Positions 41,621 through 54,779 of a stretch of 64,000 nucleotides of DNA are shown here, piece after piece. Origin of the DNA: Neocallimastix lanati (nom. inval.). Taxonomy: Eukaryota; Neocallimastigomycota; Neocallimastigomycetes; Neocallimastigales; Neocallimastigaceae. The number at the start of each line of letters is the position of its first letter. Position 1 is the first letter of the stretch. A program made the position numbers and the translations under genes. The notes below the pieces were generated by a model. The model was given only the letters and a program-made list of their open reading frames with translations. It made no database searches and had not been told where the DNA came from. The stretch is from contig JACVTC010000091.1 of NCBI GenBank assembly GCA_016946835.1, positions 569,001 to 633,000 on the forward strand, given 5' to 3'.

Positions 41621-44600
41621 GTAAATAGTAAAGGGATGACGAGCACCCTCTAAAAAGTGACGCCATTGCTCTAAAGCAACTTTAATAGCGAGAAGTTCCT
41701 TATCATAAATGGGGTAGTTTCTTTGAGACTTAGTCAAACTCGAAGAAATAAAGGCAACTGGATGGAGATTGCCATCAACTTCTTGAGAAAGTACAGCTCC
41801 AACTGCAAAGTTACTAGCATCAGTTTCAACGATAAACGGTTTATTACTATCAGGATTAATTAAAATTGGAGCAGATGTGAAAAGTTCTTTCAATTTAACA
41901 AAAGCATTCTGTTGCTCAGGTCCCCAAATAAAAGGTACATTTTTACGAGTGAGTTTATGTATTGGTAAAGCTATTTTGGCAAAATCTTTAATGAAAACTC
42001 TATAATAATTACAAAGTCCAATAAATGACTGAACTTCTTTGACATTAGTAGGTACAGGCCAATCTAAAATAGCTTTAATTTTTTCAGGATCAGGTTTAAG
42101 ACCATCTTTAGATATGATGTAACCCAGGAAGGAGGTTTCCGTTACATCGAATTCACATTTTTCTAGTTTAACATATAAATTATTATCTAAAAGTTTTTTC
42201 AACACTTTTCTAACATGTTCATGATGTTCTTCTAAGTTATTTGAATAAATAAGAATATCGTCGATATATGAGATAACAAAATCATCTAAGTAGTCACTAA
42301 GAACATCATTTATAAAATGTTGAAATGTAGCAGGTGCATTCTTTAACCCAAAAGGCATAACAAGATATTCATAATGTCCATAACGAGTTCTAAAAGCAGT
42401 CTTATACTCATCACCTTCTTTTATTCTAAGTTATATGCAGATTTAAGATCTAACTTAGTAAAATATTTAGCACCTTTAACTCTGTCAATTAATTCACTTA
42501 TTAATGGTAAAGGATATGAATTTCTAATAGTCATTTCATTTAATTTTCTGTAATCAATACATAATCTCAAAGTGCCATCTTTCTTTTTAACAAATAATAC
42601 AGGGGCACCAGCTGGTGATTTGGATTTTCTAATAAATCCTTTTGCTAAGTTTTCTTTAATATACTTTTTCAATTCATCCCTTTCTGCTTCTGTTAAAGGA
42701 TAAATAGGACCATAGAATAGAATTGAATTATCCTTTAAATTTATTTCACAATCATATTCTCTATGGGGAGATAATTTATCACAATTCTTTTCATCAAAAA
42801 CTTCAATATAATCGAGATAACAAGGAGGAATAGAAATTTTATTATCACTATCGTTAACAATATTATTATTATCTAAATTCTGAATAATCAGACAGTTACA
42901 CAAATTGTCTAACACACAATTTTGATAAGAAAAAAAATAGTTTGTTGGTTCGGCGACCAATTTACTTTCTTTATTTAAAATTTCATTTTTACATGATTTA
43001 ATAAAATTACATGATTTTTTGATTTTATCTATTGTACTAAGTTCTTTAAAATTATAAAAGATAATTTTTTCTTTACTACAATCATTATCTTTAACACTAA
43101 TATTAATACTATCACTATCACTATCACTATCACTATCATTAATGGTTCTAACTTTTCTTCTACGGACGTATTCAGCTTCGCTTTCTGATTCGGAATCCCA
43201 GAGGGGTTTACATTTATATGGAGTACTTGGTTCATAGGAATTTTCTTCTTCAGGTTCGATATCGATCTTACACTTCTTTGAACCTTTCTTGCTTCTATTT
43301 TTGTTTTTTCTTTTTCTTTTACCATTATTACAGTTCCTAGCGCAATAACCAGAAGGAAAGGATATTTTTCTTGAATCATGATAATTCATTGGACAATGCT
43401 TTTCAATCCAAGGAATACCTAGAATGATATCTACATCAGGAATATAAAGTGTATAGAGTTGAATAACTTCAAAATGGTTCTTGAATCGTAAGATACACTT
43501 TTCAGTTTGTTCGTAGATGGTAGAGATACCATATCCTAGTCCAGTAACATTGAAAGATCTTTTAACTTCATTCAATTTAATTTTGTTTTTATTAACGAAC
43601 GAAGGATGAATAAAATTCAAATCCGAGCCAGAGTCGATAAGAACCCTAACTGGAACTTCTTCAATATCATTTGTTTTTATATAGAAAGTAATTATATTGT
43701 TCTTTCTTTTATTCATAGCATTTTCTTCATCAGTAATAGCTCTAATTTTTTGAGCATCATCGGATTCCTTGATCATTCTAATTCTTCTTAATTTTGCCGA
43801 TGGAAGATTTTCATCTGTTTCTCTTATTTTATTCTTGTGTTTAACTCCAGAAGGTCTTTTTCTGTTAGGACAATTAAACTATAAGTGTCCTGGTTGTTTA
43901 CATAAAAAACAAAGACCTTTTTTCTTTTCTTCAGAAAAGTCTCTTTTATTTTCAACATATAAATTTTGATTATAGTTCTGGTTGTATCTTCTATATCTAT
44001 CATTTTTGATCCTAAATAAATCAACATCCATAGGATCATCACGACGACTACTATTTCTCTGGTTGTGGTTACTGTTTTGTTGCGAATTTCTAACTCGTTG
44101 CTGATTATAATAGAATTCAACAAGATTAGTTCGCTTTGACAAATTTTCAATTTGAATTACATCAGTATACAACTTGTTAAGGGAATCTGGATTTGGGTTA
44201 ACAACGGCTAATTGTTCCCTCATTTTGTAATGTAATCCTTTAAGAAACATATAAATTTTGGCTGATTCGTTGAAGTCCGAATTTTGGCAAGTTGTTTTGA
44301 ACTGGTTAATATATTCTAACACTTGCCCATATTTTTTCTGACGAATGGTATCTAATTTACCATTAGCCACAATTGTCTCCACTTCTGGATCCCCATAATT
44401 AATTTTAAGTTCCCTCTTAAAATTATTTAAATTATCGATCAAGGGATCTTCATTATCCCATAAATTTGAGGCCCAATTTAAAGGATCACCTCTTAAGAAT
44501 AAGGTTATAAATCTAACCTTTGATCTATCGTCTGGAAAGTCATCTGGGGTATCCTCAAAGTTCATATTTACAATTGTGAGGAACCCTTTAAGTTCTTTTC

Positions 44601-44710
44601 TTTCACCGTTAAAAATCGGTGGCTTACTGACCTTCCGTTTTTCTTCTCGTCCACGTTCCGCCATATCTTCAATGTGGAGGTTTCTTAGCCTAATATTAAG
44701 TTCTTCCACT

Positions 44711-44723
44711 TTGAAAAAAAAAA

Positions 44724-44759
<36 letters not shown>

Positions 44760-45213
44760 AAAAGAATTCTTATATACGATTATTATTTTTATTTAAATTT
44801 ACTATTATAATATTATGTAAAGTCGACTTGGCTCTAACCGCTTGAAATGGTGCCCGTCGAGTAAACAAAATTATTATAATAATAATAAGTTTAAATAAAA
44901 ATAATCTCAAATATTCCAATATAATTAGTAATCACGGCGGCGACTTAATGGGTGCAATTATAATTAGTACTTCTTCAAATAGTACTTCTTCTATTATTAC
45001 TTCTTGTTTCTTCTCTTAGTAATTCTTCAAATGGTAGTTTTCTAATAGGTAGTTCTCTAATTGGTAATTCTCTAACTGGTAGTTTTCTAACTGGTAGTTT
45101 TCTAACCGGTAGTTCTCTAATTGGTAGTTCTCTAACTGGTAGTTCTTTAACTGGTAGTTCTCTAATCTCGTGATCGTAACGTGCTCCACTTTTTATAACA
45201 AGGTAGTTGTTAT
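44711..45213 (-). other. Leader of element A with a short tandem repeat
   Basis: Between the gag start and the 5' LTR of A. It holds a T-tract (44729-44755) and, at about 45025-45165, some ten copies of a 15-16 bp unit of the type TAACTGGTAGTTCTC. The primer site (sense ATAACAACTAC) occupies 45203-45213 next to the LTR. Confidence 0.7.
45203..45213 (-). promoter_or_regulatory. Self-complementary primer-binding site of element A
   Basis: The sense strand reads ATAACAACTAC, the exact complement of GTAGTTGTTAT within the A LTR (plus 45388-45398). That stretch is about 29 bp after TATAAATA (plus 45427-45434). Compared with B, one base differs on both partners. Confidence 0.7.
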
Positions 45214-45457
45214 TGTAAAATGTTCCTTATGGAGCAGATTACAATTACGAAAAAAAAACAAAAAAACAACAAAAACAACACTATCAATAACAATACTCTA
45301 ATGAAATCGATTTTTTAAAAAAAATTCTTTTATTAATCACTTTATTATAAAAATTCTTTTTATTAGTTATTAACTGCAAAATAGTTAATAACAACTACAT
45401 TTTTTATAATAGAATAATTTTACATGTATTTATATTTTTTCTTAATTATATTATAAT
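45214..45457 (-). mobile_element. 5' LTR of element A, truncated
   Basis: Matches the first about 245 bp of the LTR at 31521-32255 and then stops at TTATAAT, where unrelated sequence beginning TGTAACGAATTG takes over. The lost part and the expected target duplication are not seen further right. Confidence 0.8.
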
Positions 45458-47160
45458 TGTAACGAATTGTTGAGGTTCGGGACAGAATAATAATAAATAT
45501 AGAAATAAACACTAAAATAAAAAAAATTAAAAATTAAAATATATCTTTTTTTTTAAAATATTTTATTTATTTATTTAATAAAAATTATTCAATTAAAAAC
45601 TAAAAATAAATTAATTTCTTTTAATAAGATTATATTTTTTTTTTCAGATTATTTTTCTAAAATACAATTTTCTCATCTATTTATATTTTTTTTTATCGTT
45701 AGAAATGGTCAAGCCATTTCTTTAGAATATCTTAGAGTTACATGTTTGAATTGTATTTAAATTATAAATTCATAATCTATTCTATTATAATGAATAATTA
45801 TTACATATTATTAAATTCTAAACTATTTATTATTAATTGTAGTGATAATATATTTTAAAAATAATTTTATTACTTTTACAGAACTATTAGTAATAGAGTA
45901 TTATTTAATTTTATACTATTTTTAAATAAAAGTATTTTAGATTATTATCTATTATTAATCTTATTATAAATAGGGTGTATTTTGGAAGGAAGTATTACTA
46001 ATTTTAATGACAAGGATCATGGATTTAAGTAAAATATTTTTAAATCATTATTAATTATATTAATTTTTATTAATAATAAATAATCTGTATTAGTAATATT
46101 TGTAAAATTAAATTTTCTTTAATAATAAAATATTGATAGAATAAATCATATTAATAAAACTAGATATTGATAATAATATTGATATTAATAATATAGTATT
46201 AATTTTAATAATAAAGTATTGATATTAATAAAGAATTTATATTAATAATAATAAATTTAATATTAGTAATAATTTGGGAGTAATAGAACATAAGAAAGTT
46301 CCCCAAGTAAGGAAATAAATAATTTAATTTTAGTGGTTAAGTTATTTTTATGAAAAATAATAAAATTAACATTATTTGTTCATTCCTTAACAGAATTGGT
46401 ACAGAACTGAAGAATTTTTATCATAAAATAATATATTCTAATAATTGAAGAAAATTTTAAATTCTATTCTATTATTCTAATCTATTATTCTAATTTAAAA
46501 ATCTAAATACTAAACAATTTAAACTAAAATAAATTATTCAAAATTAATATAACCTAATATAAATAATTTAACTAACAACTATAATTATTAAAACTATTAA
46601 CCAAACACTAAAAACCTTTAAACACTTAATACAAATTTTAAATTATTTTTAATTCTAACTTTATTTAAAATAAACTATTTTATTTTTATTATTTAATCTA
46701 TTCTAACTTTATTATTTAAACTATACTAAATTATTATTTAAACTATCTAAATTTAATTATTTAAACTAATTTTATTTTAATTTAACTATCTAAATTTATC
46801 ATTTAAACTCGAAAATATCAAAAGAATAATATAATAATAAAGTTGTAAGAAAAAGAGAGAGAACTAAAGTATTGTACTACTTTGTTCTTTTTATACATTT
46901 AGAATAGTTATTTGATTGGATTAGAATAAAAATTTAATAATAAAAATTTAATAATAAAATATAATAAACTATTAAAATATTATTAAGTATTACAATATTA
47001 AATAATAATAATAATTAATACATTTTCTAATTTATTATAAATTTATGATTATTTTAATATTTTAATATTTATTATTTAATTCCACTAATATTAATAATTT
47101 TTAATCTTTAATAATTATATATAATTTTAATTATTTTATTTGTTCCGTAACAGAATTAAT
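45458..47160. other. LTR-like fragments of an unassigned family
   Basis: Non-coding and AT-rich. It opens with TGTAACGAATTGTTGAGG at the point where the A LTR is cut. Ends of the type CATTCCTTAACA (46381-46392) and GTTCCGTAACA (about 47143-47153) recur, each followed by GAATT. A similar opening, AATTGTTATGGTTCGAGG, is at about 47600, and a similar close, CATTCTTTACCA, is at 62618-62629. I read these as remnants of solo LTRs of one family inserted in each other, but no target duplication proves it. Confidence 0.35.
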
Positions 47161-47689
47161 AAATCTTGGTTATAAATAGATTTTTATTTTATTATTTGAT
47201 TATATAGAAATTGTTTTATATACTTTATAAATATATATAAGTATATAAATCTTTATTAATTTATTGATTCATTTATTATTAAAAATTTATTTTATTCAAA
47301 AGAGAGAGATTAAAAATATTTTTTTTTAAATTAGTATTTTTATATTCTAAAATTGGTGTAACAACAATATCCAATCAGTAATAATAATAAAATAATAATT
47401 ATAATTTTATAATAAAATATTCTTTAGAAATAATAGTAAAATATTAAGAATTATTAATAATTTATATATAATACTAATAAAATAATCTATTATTATTTAT
47501 ATCATAAATTTTATAATAAAATTAAAAATATTTTATATATATAAATATATATATATATTTTTAATAAATAACGTAATTATAGTTATTATTTATCAGAATT
47601 GTTATGGTTCGAGGAATTCAAAAAAAAAATTATATAATATTAAAACACAAAAAAAATTTTATTCTTTCACAATAATTTTTATTTATTTA

Positions 47690-47960
47690 TTATATTTTTA
47701 TTTTAATTTTTATTTTATTTTTATTATTATTTTTATTTATTTATTTTATTTTTATTTTATTTTTATTATTATTTTTATTAATTTATTTTATTTTTATTTT
47801 ATTTTTATTATTATTTTTATTAATTTATTTTATTTTTATTTTATTTTTATTATTATTTTTATTTATTTATTTTATTTTTATTTTATTTTTATTATTATTT
47901 TTATTTATTTTTATTTATTTTTTTTTTATTTATTTATTTTTATTATTTCTATTTTTATTT
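47690..47960. repeat. T-rich minisatellite, about 42-bp unit
   Basis: About five tandem copies of a unit made of TTTTTATTTTATTTTTATTATT blocks with ATTTATT or ATTAATTT spacers. Slightly degenerate at the right end. Confidence 0.8.
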
Positions 47961-48661
47961 TCTTTTTTTGCTCTCCCCTAAAAAGGGGTTCCAAGGTAGT
48001 CAATTTATATCTTTTTGAAGATATAAAAGTAGCAAAGCCTCTGGAAGTAGTTGAAGAGATGGAAAAACAATAGATTTTTAAATCTTATTGATTATTTCCT
48101 TATTGTAATAAATAGAAATTTTATTATTTCCTAATATTCAAATTAACCAAAATAAATCTATAATATAAAAGATGCATTATAGATAAGAATTAAACAAAAA
48201 AAAAGAGAAGCAGTATTACAATAAAATTGAATACTTTAACTTAATTTTGATACTAATTTAATATGTAATCTTATATATTAATTTGAATGACATAATAGAA
48301 AATAAAATACATTTATTAATATATGAAAAATCTTTTACAATTTTAAATACAGAAAATTTTATTTTATTTATTTCTTTCATTTCAATTATTTCTTAATTCG
48401 AAAGACAGAAATATTGATAAAGTTATTTAAGTTGTTTATATACAGGAATTATTCCTTATTTAGAAAAATAATACTAAAAGTAATTAGTACTATGTTATTG
48501 CTAAACTCTCATAAATTTAATTTACCTTTATAAGGAATGAACATAAATTTAAATTAAATTTTATGTATAAACTTAAATTTTCAGATCAAATAATATAGTA
48601 AAATTATTAATGTAAAGAATACATAAATTTATTAATATTTTAAAAATCACCTTGACTATAT
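47961..48661. other. Intergenic with a small GC-richer island
   Basis: At 47971-48062 a short G/C-richer patch contains two hairpins (CCCCTAAAAAGGGG, and ATATCTTTTTGAAGATAT). It does not fold as a tRNA. The remaining 600 bp is AT-rich with nothing recognised. Confidence 0.45.
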
Positions 48662-49373
48662 TGTTGAAATTATAACTGAATTGAAATCTCAATTTCAGTT
48701 ATTTACATTTCAATAATTAAAAATATTATTTATTTAATTATAAATAATATATATATTTAAATAATTAATAATTAATATAAATTCTTGTTTAATATTTAAA
48801 GGGTTATCTTAGGCCTAATAATCCTGAGAATATTAATAAATAAGGTTTATATTAATAATTAATTTCAATGATACATTTGACGTCACGTGTATTTTATTTA
48901 TATTATGTTTTTATATATGTTTACAACATATCTATATTAAATTCAATTATTCAAATTAATTATATAATTAAATTTATCCTTATATTTTATTAGTATTTAT
49001 ATTACTATATTATTACTATCTTATAATTAAATATTATTATTATGTAACTTACAAAGTATAAAAGAAAGATGTAAAAATCTATCTTTTATATTCTTTGTAA
49101 GGTTATTGTAAAATTACCTTAATAGTAATATATTATAGATATTTTATTATTAAATAAAATAAACAAATTTAAAATTAAATTAATTTGATAATTCTAATTA
49201 TCAAAGTTTATTATAAATAAATTTTTATTAAACTAAACATTTAAATATTTATTATTATTATTATATATCTATATAGTATATTACTATATAGACATATCGA
49301 CTTAGTGAATATTTTTATTAAAACATATTATTTTATTTAAATTTAAATTATAAATTATATCAAAATCTTAACA
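48662..49373 (+). mobile_element. 5' LTR of Gypsy element C (712 bp)
   Basis: Runs TGTTGAAATTATAAC...CTTAACA. A diverged copy in the opposite orientation is the solo LTR at 60824-61558, which fixes both ends. A TATA box (TATAAAAG, 49057-49064) precedes GTAAGGTTATTGT (49097-49109). Confidence 0.75.
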
Positions 49374-49383
49374 ATAACCTTAC
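49371..49383 (+). promoter_or_regulatory. Self-complementary primer-binding site of element C
   Basis: ACAATAACCTTAC at the LTR/internal junction is the exact complement of GTAAGGTTATTGT inside the LTR (49097-49109), 13 of 13 bases. Confidence 0.7.
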
Positions 49384-52300
49384 CCTAGTTTTAGTTGCTA
49401 CCTTGATATGTCTTACTATACGAACATCTGGGCTAGTTCAATACCTGACATTGCCCCAATGTCAGAAGTTAATAAGTTAAGGTCTGACGCCCAAGTTACC
49501 GTATCAGAATTAGCTTCTTCTGTTAATGATAGCTTTTTATTAAAAGAAGATTTTAATAAATATAATCAAGACTTACAGAAAAAACTCTATACACTTAATA
49601 GAGATAATAAAAATATTATTAATCAACTTTCTAATTTAACTAAAATATTCAATGAAAAATTAGATATAAAAATTAGTACCAATGATGATCCCTCTTCTAG
49701 CCAATCTGTACCACAAAATCAAGATGATAACGCCTCTATTTCTACCAGACGTGATGCAGACAATGATGTCATCATGAAAAATAGTTATTCTAATAATTTG
49801 CAACAAGTACCTGAACCTGGATTCTTCTCAGGTAACACTAATGACACTGATTTATTCTGTCAATTATGTGAAGATACTTTCTCAACTTATCCCAACTTAG
49901 GTTTACCAGAAGAAGTAAAAATAAACTTTGTTAAATCTCGTTTGAGAGACGGTGCAAGAAATTGGTATATTGCTACCTATAACGAGAACAATCATCCAGG
50001 AACACTAAAGAAATTATTAAGTGATATAAAGAAAACTTTTACGAATGTTGCAAGTAAAAAATTGGCTAAAATCCAGTTAGTAAAATTAAAACATTCGTAT
50101 GGGAAAATAAATGATTATATAGAAAAGTTTAGAACGTTAACTACTGGTCTGTCTTGGGACCAAGAAGCTTTAGTCTTATTTTTCTATAATGGACTTCACC
50201 CAAAGTTCCAAGAAGAAATAGATAAAATGGAAGAATTCCCTACAAAGCTTGGTGATATTTATACTAAGTGCATCTTATTTGAAAATAATATTAAAAGTAA
50301 GGACCAATTAAGAAATAATATTGGTAATAAAAATTTGAGAAAGAAACATTCAAGCCCATATGTAAACAATAGCAAGAATTATAATAATAATAATTATTAT
50401 TATACTAAAAATAAATCTAGCAATAAATATTTTAATAATAATAACAATAATAATAATCAAAATAATAACCAAAAAAACTAATTGATGGACTTCAAAAGGA
50501 GTCCAGAACATCAAAAAATTTAAAAACAATTTATTATAATTTTCCTACACTTGATTCAATTAATGAATCAAATCTTCCATCTACTTTCCTTTTATTTAAA
50601 TCCTATATTCCTATTAAATTTTTAAATAATTTTACAATTAAAAATGAAAAAATTCAAAAATTAACATCTGAATCTATGTTAGATTCAGGATCTTTTTGCA
50701 ATTTTATCACAGAAAAATTAGCAAATAAATTAAAACTAAATATTCAAAAAACAAAAAATAAAATCCTAGTTAAAGGTATTTCAGGCAGAACTACCAAATT
50801 AGATCAATTTGTTTGGTTAAATTTTCAAATTAAAATTTTTAAAAATAATAAATTTTATTTTCAAGATTTTAAAGAAAAATTTTTAATCTCAAATTGTATT
50901 CCTACTGATTTACTTTTTGGAAATCAGTTTATTAGGAAATTCAAAATACATTACAATTATAAAAATAATACCTTATATTCTTATTTAAATTATAATTCTT
51001 TAAATGATCATAAAAATAAATCCATAAAATATAAGGGAAATAATTTTTATTTAAACTCGTTGAAAAGAAAAATTTTTAAAAATAAATTTTTTAAAAGAAA
51101 AATAAAAAATAAATTTTATTATAAAAATTTTTCAAAAAATCGATCAAAAAATAATTCAAAAAATATCTCCAAAAAATTTAATTTAAAAAATTTAAAAAAT
51201 TTTTCAAAAAATCCAAAGTTTAATAAATATAAAAATTCTATTAATAAAAATTCTAAAATTTATGTATATGTAAAATATTTAAATAAATCTAAAAGTAAAT
51301 TTTCTTCCAAAAAATTTAACAAAAATCATCTAGATTTATATAATAATAAAAAAGAATTTAGTTATAATTTTTTAATATATTGTTTTCTTTCAACGAAAGA
51401 TAAAGTTGAAATTGAAAATGAGGAACCAAAAATAGAAGAAATTCCTCATCAATATCAAGATTTAGCAATCGTATTTAGCAAAAAAGAGGCAGATAAATTA
51501 CCTCCTCACCGTTTAACCGACTGTAAGATTGTTTTAGAAAAAGACGCTACACACCATTACGGCCCAATTTATCCATTAACTGAAGAAGAATCACAAGTTC
51601 TTAAGGACTATATAAAAGAAAATTTAGAAAAAGGATTTATTAGACCATCAGAATCTCCTGCTGGATATCCTGTCCTTTTTCAAAAGAAAAAAGATGGTTC
51701 CCTTCGGTTATGTGTAGACTATAAAAAATTAAATGCAGTAACTATAAGAAATTCATATCCTCTCCCTCTAATAACAGATATAATAGAAAAAGTAAAGGGA
51801 GCAAAATATTTTACGAAATTGGATTTACGTTCTGCTTATAATTTAATAAGAATTAAAGAAAGTGATGAATATAAAACTGCGTTTAGAACTAAATATGGTC
51901 ATTATGAATATTTAGTTATGCCGTTTGGATTAAAGAATGCGCCTGCCACTTTCCAATCATTTATTAACTCTATTCTTAGACCATACTTGGAAAAATGTGT
52001 AATCTTATACTTAGATGATATTTTAATTTATTCCAAAGATTTAGAGGAACATCATAATCAAGTCAGAAACGTCCTTCAAACTTTAATTAATAATAATTTA
52101 TATGCAAAATTAGAAAAATGTGAATTTGACCAGAACAAAGTTGAATTTTTAGGTTACATTTTATCTGGTGATGGTGTATCTACTGATCCAAAGAAAATTA
52201 AATCAATAGAAGAGTGGCCAAGGCCAGAAAATTTAAAAGATGTTCAAAGATTTATTGGCCTATGTAATTACTATAGAAGATTTGTTAAAGATTTTGCAAA

Positions 52301-54378
52301 AATTGCAAAACCCTTACATAATAAAACCCTTACATAATTTAACAAGGAAAAATATTAAATTTATATGGACAAATGAATGTGAAAATGCTTTTAAGGAATT
52401 AAAGAAAAGATTAATTACTTCTCCAATTCTACTTCATCCTGATATTACAAAACCTTTTATAGTAGAATGTGATGCAAGTAATTATGCTATTGGTGCTGTT
52501 CTATCTCAAAGGGATAAAGATAATAATTTACATCCAGTAGCATATTATTCTAGAAGTTTACTAAACGCCGAAATAAATTATACAATAACTGATAAAGAAC
52601 TACTCGCTATAAGGGATGCTTTTATTGCTTGGAGACATCTACTCCTTGGTGCTAAATACCAGATTACTGTTTATACAGATCATAGGAACTTAATATACAC
52701 ATTAGGAGGAAAGGTTGCAAATCAAAGACAACATAGATGGTACCTTTTCTTCCAAGAATATAATTTTATAATAAAGTATAGGCAGGGAAACAAAAACGGA
52801 AAACCTGACAGTCTATCTAGGAGACCTGATTATATTAAAAACAACATTGAAGAAAAACCTGAAAATATTTTAGACATTAAAAATGTTAAAGAAATTCCAT
52901 GTTTTGTTAGTATTGTTAGTGATCTTTTAGAAAGAATTATTGATGCTACCAAGTCTGACACTACAGCTGAGGATATTCGACTTTACTTTAGTCCTCAAAA
53001 TGTAAAAAATGATATGTCCTATAAGCCCTTCAGAAAAATGGAAAAGTTTAAAATAAAAGACAATTTAATATTTTATAATAATCTAGTCTATATTCCTGAA
53101 GTTCTCCAACTAGAAATATTAACTAAGTATCATGAAAAGCCTGCTGCCGGTCATTTAGGAATTAAAAGAACTTTAGAGTTAATAACAAGAAACTTTTGGT
53201 GGCCTAAAATAAAAGAAGATGTAACCAAATATGTAAACTCTTGTCAGTCCTGTGCAAGAAACAAAATAAATAGGCACAGAAAATATGGTTTTCTACAACC
53301 TTTGGATACTCCCGAAAGACCTTGGAAATCTATTGAAATCGATTTTCTATGTGGTCTTCCCGATTCTAAAGGATATACAGTAATAATGGTAGTTGTAGAT
53401 CGTTTTTCTAAAATGATCTACTTAATTCCCTTTAAACAAATACCTGATGCAAAACAAACTGCTAAGGCTTTTATGAATAATATCTTTAAACTACATGGTT
53501 TACCTCAAGATATTTATACAGACAGAGGATCACAATTTACAAGTGCTCTTTGGAATGAATTTATGCACTTATTAAAAATTAAAAATAATATAGCTACCAC
53601 AGATCATCATGAAACCGTCGGACAAGTTGAAAGGTGTAACTCTTTTATTGAACAATATCTTAGGGCTTATTCAAGAGCTTATTATCATGATGACTGGATA
53701 GATTGGATCTACCTTGCAGAATTTGCATATAATAATTCGGTTAATGAATCTACTAAGGAAACACCTTTCTTTATAAATTATGGGTTCCATCCTTCCATGG
53801 ACGAATTCTTTTTATTACCTCAAATGGATACTAATTTTAAATATATAAAAAATGTAAATACTAGTTTTAATCACATTAAAGACGTCTTACTACGTTCCAA
53901 AGAATTATATAAAAGCATGCTGATAAGAAAAGATTAGAACCTCCTGTTTTTAAAGAAGGTGACTTAGTATGGGTTCAAACTCCTCCTTCTCTTAATATCG
54001 AAGATTATTCTAAATTATCACCTTGTAAGTACGGACCTTATAAAGTACTTGAAGCTTTAGATAATAATAATTATAAAATAGATTTAAAAAGATCTCCTTT
54101 CCCTAAACACCATCCAATATTCCATATATCTGCGCTCGAGCCTTTCATTCCTACTCCTCCAGAATATAGAAAAAGAAGATGAATCTATTAAGGATATTAT
54201 AGAAATAGCAGGATTTAGGACCAATTATAAGAAAAAATGTTATGAATATCGTATAAGGTATAAATATAAAAATTCATATGATTGGGTTCCTTCAGAAGAA
54301 GTTGAAAATAACCCAAGAAATCAAGAGATTTATTTATTATATTTAAAGAATGGAAGGAAGCTTACTTCGATAGCTTAT

Positions 54379-54383
<5 letters not shown>

Positions 54384-54409
<26 letters not shown>
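54384..54409. repeat. A-tract
   Basis: About 26 A residues directly after the end of element C coding sequence. Similar A-tracts are at about 55190-55220 and 55636-55657, each followed by ATTTTTTAATAA. Confidence 0.9.
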
Positions 54410-54413
<4 letters not shown>

Positions 54414-54749
54414 GAAATTTTATTTTTTATTATTAATTTTTTAACTTTTAATAATTTTCTTTTATTTCTAATAATTAGTAATAACAACTGATAACTTAAA
54501 ATAATTAATTTTCCTGAAAAACTATAAATAGGTGTAAAACTTCATAATAAAATATTTTTACTTGTGCTTTTATTAATTAATTTTAAAGTAATTTAAAATA
54601 TTACAATGATTAATTAATAAAATAATAATTTACATTTTTACTAATAAAAAACTTATTTTAATAAAACATATTTTGAATTACTTTAGTGTCGAGAACCTTT
54701 TGTGTAAAAAACCTTATAACAATCTTAAGTAACATTAAGATTTGTTACA
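54414..54749 (+). mobile_element. LTR-like segment with TATA box and primer site
   Basis: A TATAAATA box (54523-54530) is followed about 34 bp later by GTGCTTTTATT (54564-54574). The segment ends GTTACA at 54749, and AATAAAAGCAC (54749-54759) is the exact complement of that stretch. This is the same layout as the LTRs of A, B and C. The left edge is not certain. It may be the 5' LTR of element D with a 1.6-kb leader, or of a lost element. Confidence 0.5.
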
Positions 54750-54779
54750 ATAAAAGCACCCTTTGACAAAAAACACGAA

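Larger units (their letters stand above)
31521..45457 (-). mobile_element. Ty3/Gypsy chromovirus A, broken, with two insertions inside
   Basis: Minus-strand element. Parts from right to left: truncated 5' LTR (45214-45457), leader, gag (about 43880-44710) with a CCHC knuckle, protease ([10 protein letters not shown], about 43620), RT (YIDDILIY, about 42250), RNase H, integrase (about 32900-33430 and 34215-34450), chromodomain (about 32400-32530), then the 3' LTR. It is a fossil with roughly five breaks, apart from the two insertions: a solo LTR at 33440-34211 and the whole element B at 34839-41620. It sits in the gag part of the copia element. The partial LTR pair is about 99% identical, so it is not ancient, but it is older than its passengers. 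Confidence 0.85.
48662..54390 (+). mobile_element. Ty3/Gypsy element C, broken, 3' LTR not seen
   Basis: Plus-strand parts: 5' LTR (48662-49373), self-complementary primer site, gag (about 49408-50480), protease (MLDSGSFCNFI, about 50676), a Lys/Asn/Phe-rich spacer (about 51000-51400), RT (LYLDDILIY, about 52010), RNase H (about 52450-52830), integrase (about 53100-53800), and a chromodomain-like end (about 54190-54360). It is a fossil with about three breaks. Gag and pol are in separate frames, unlike B. No 3' LTR follows; an A-tract (54384-54409) and other repeats come next. Confidence 0.85.

Noticed and set aside
47971-48062. Small tRNA-like island
   Set aside because: Has two hairpins but no cloverleaf or B box.
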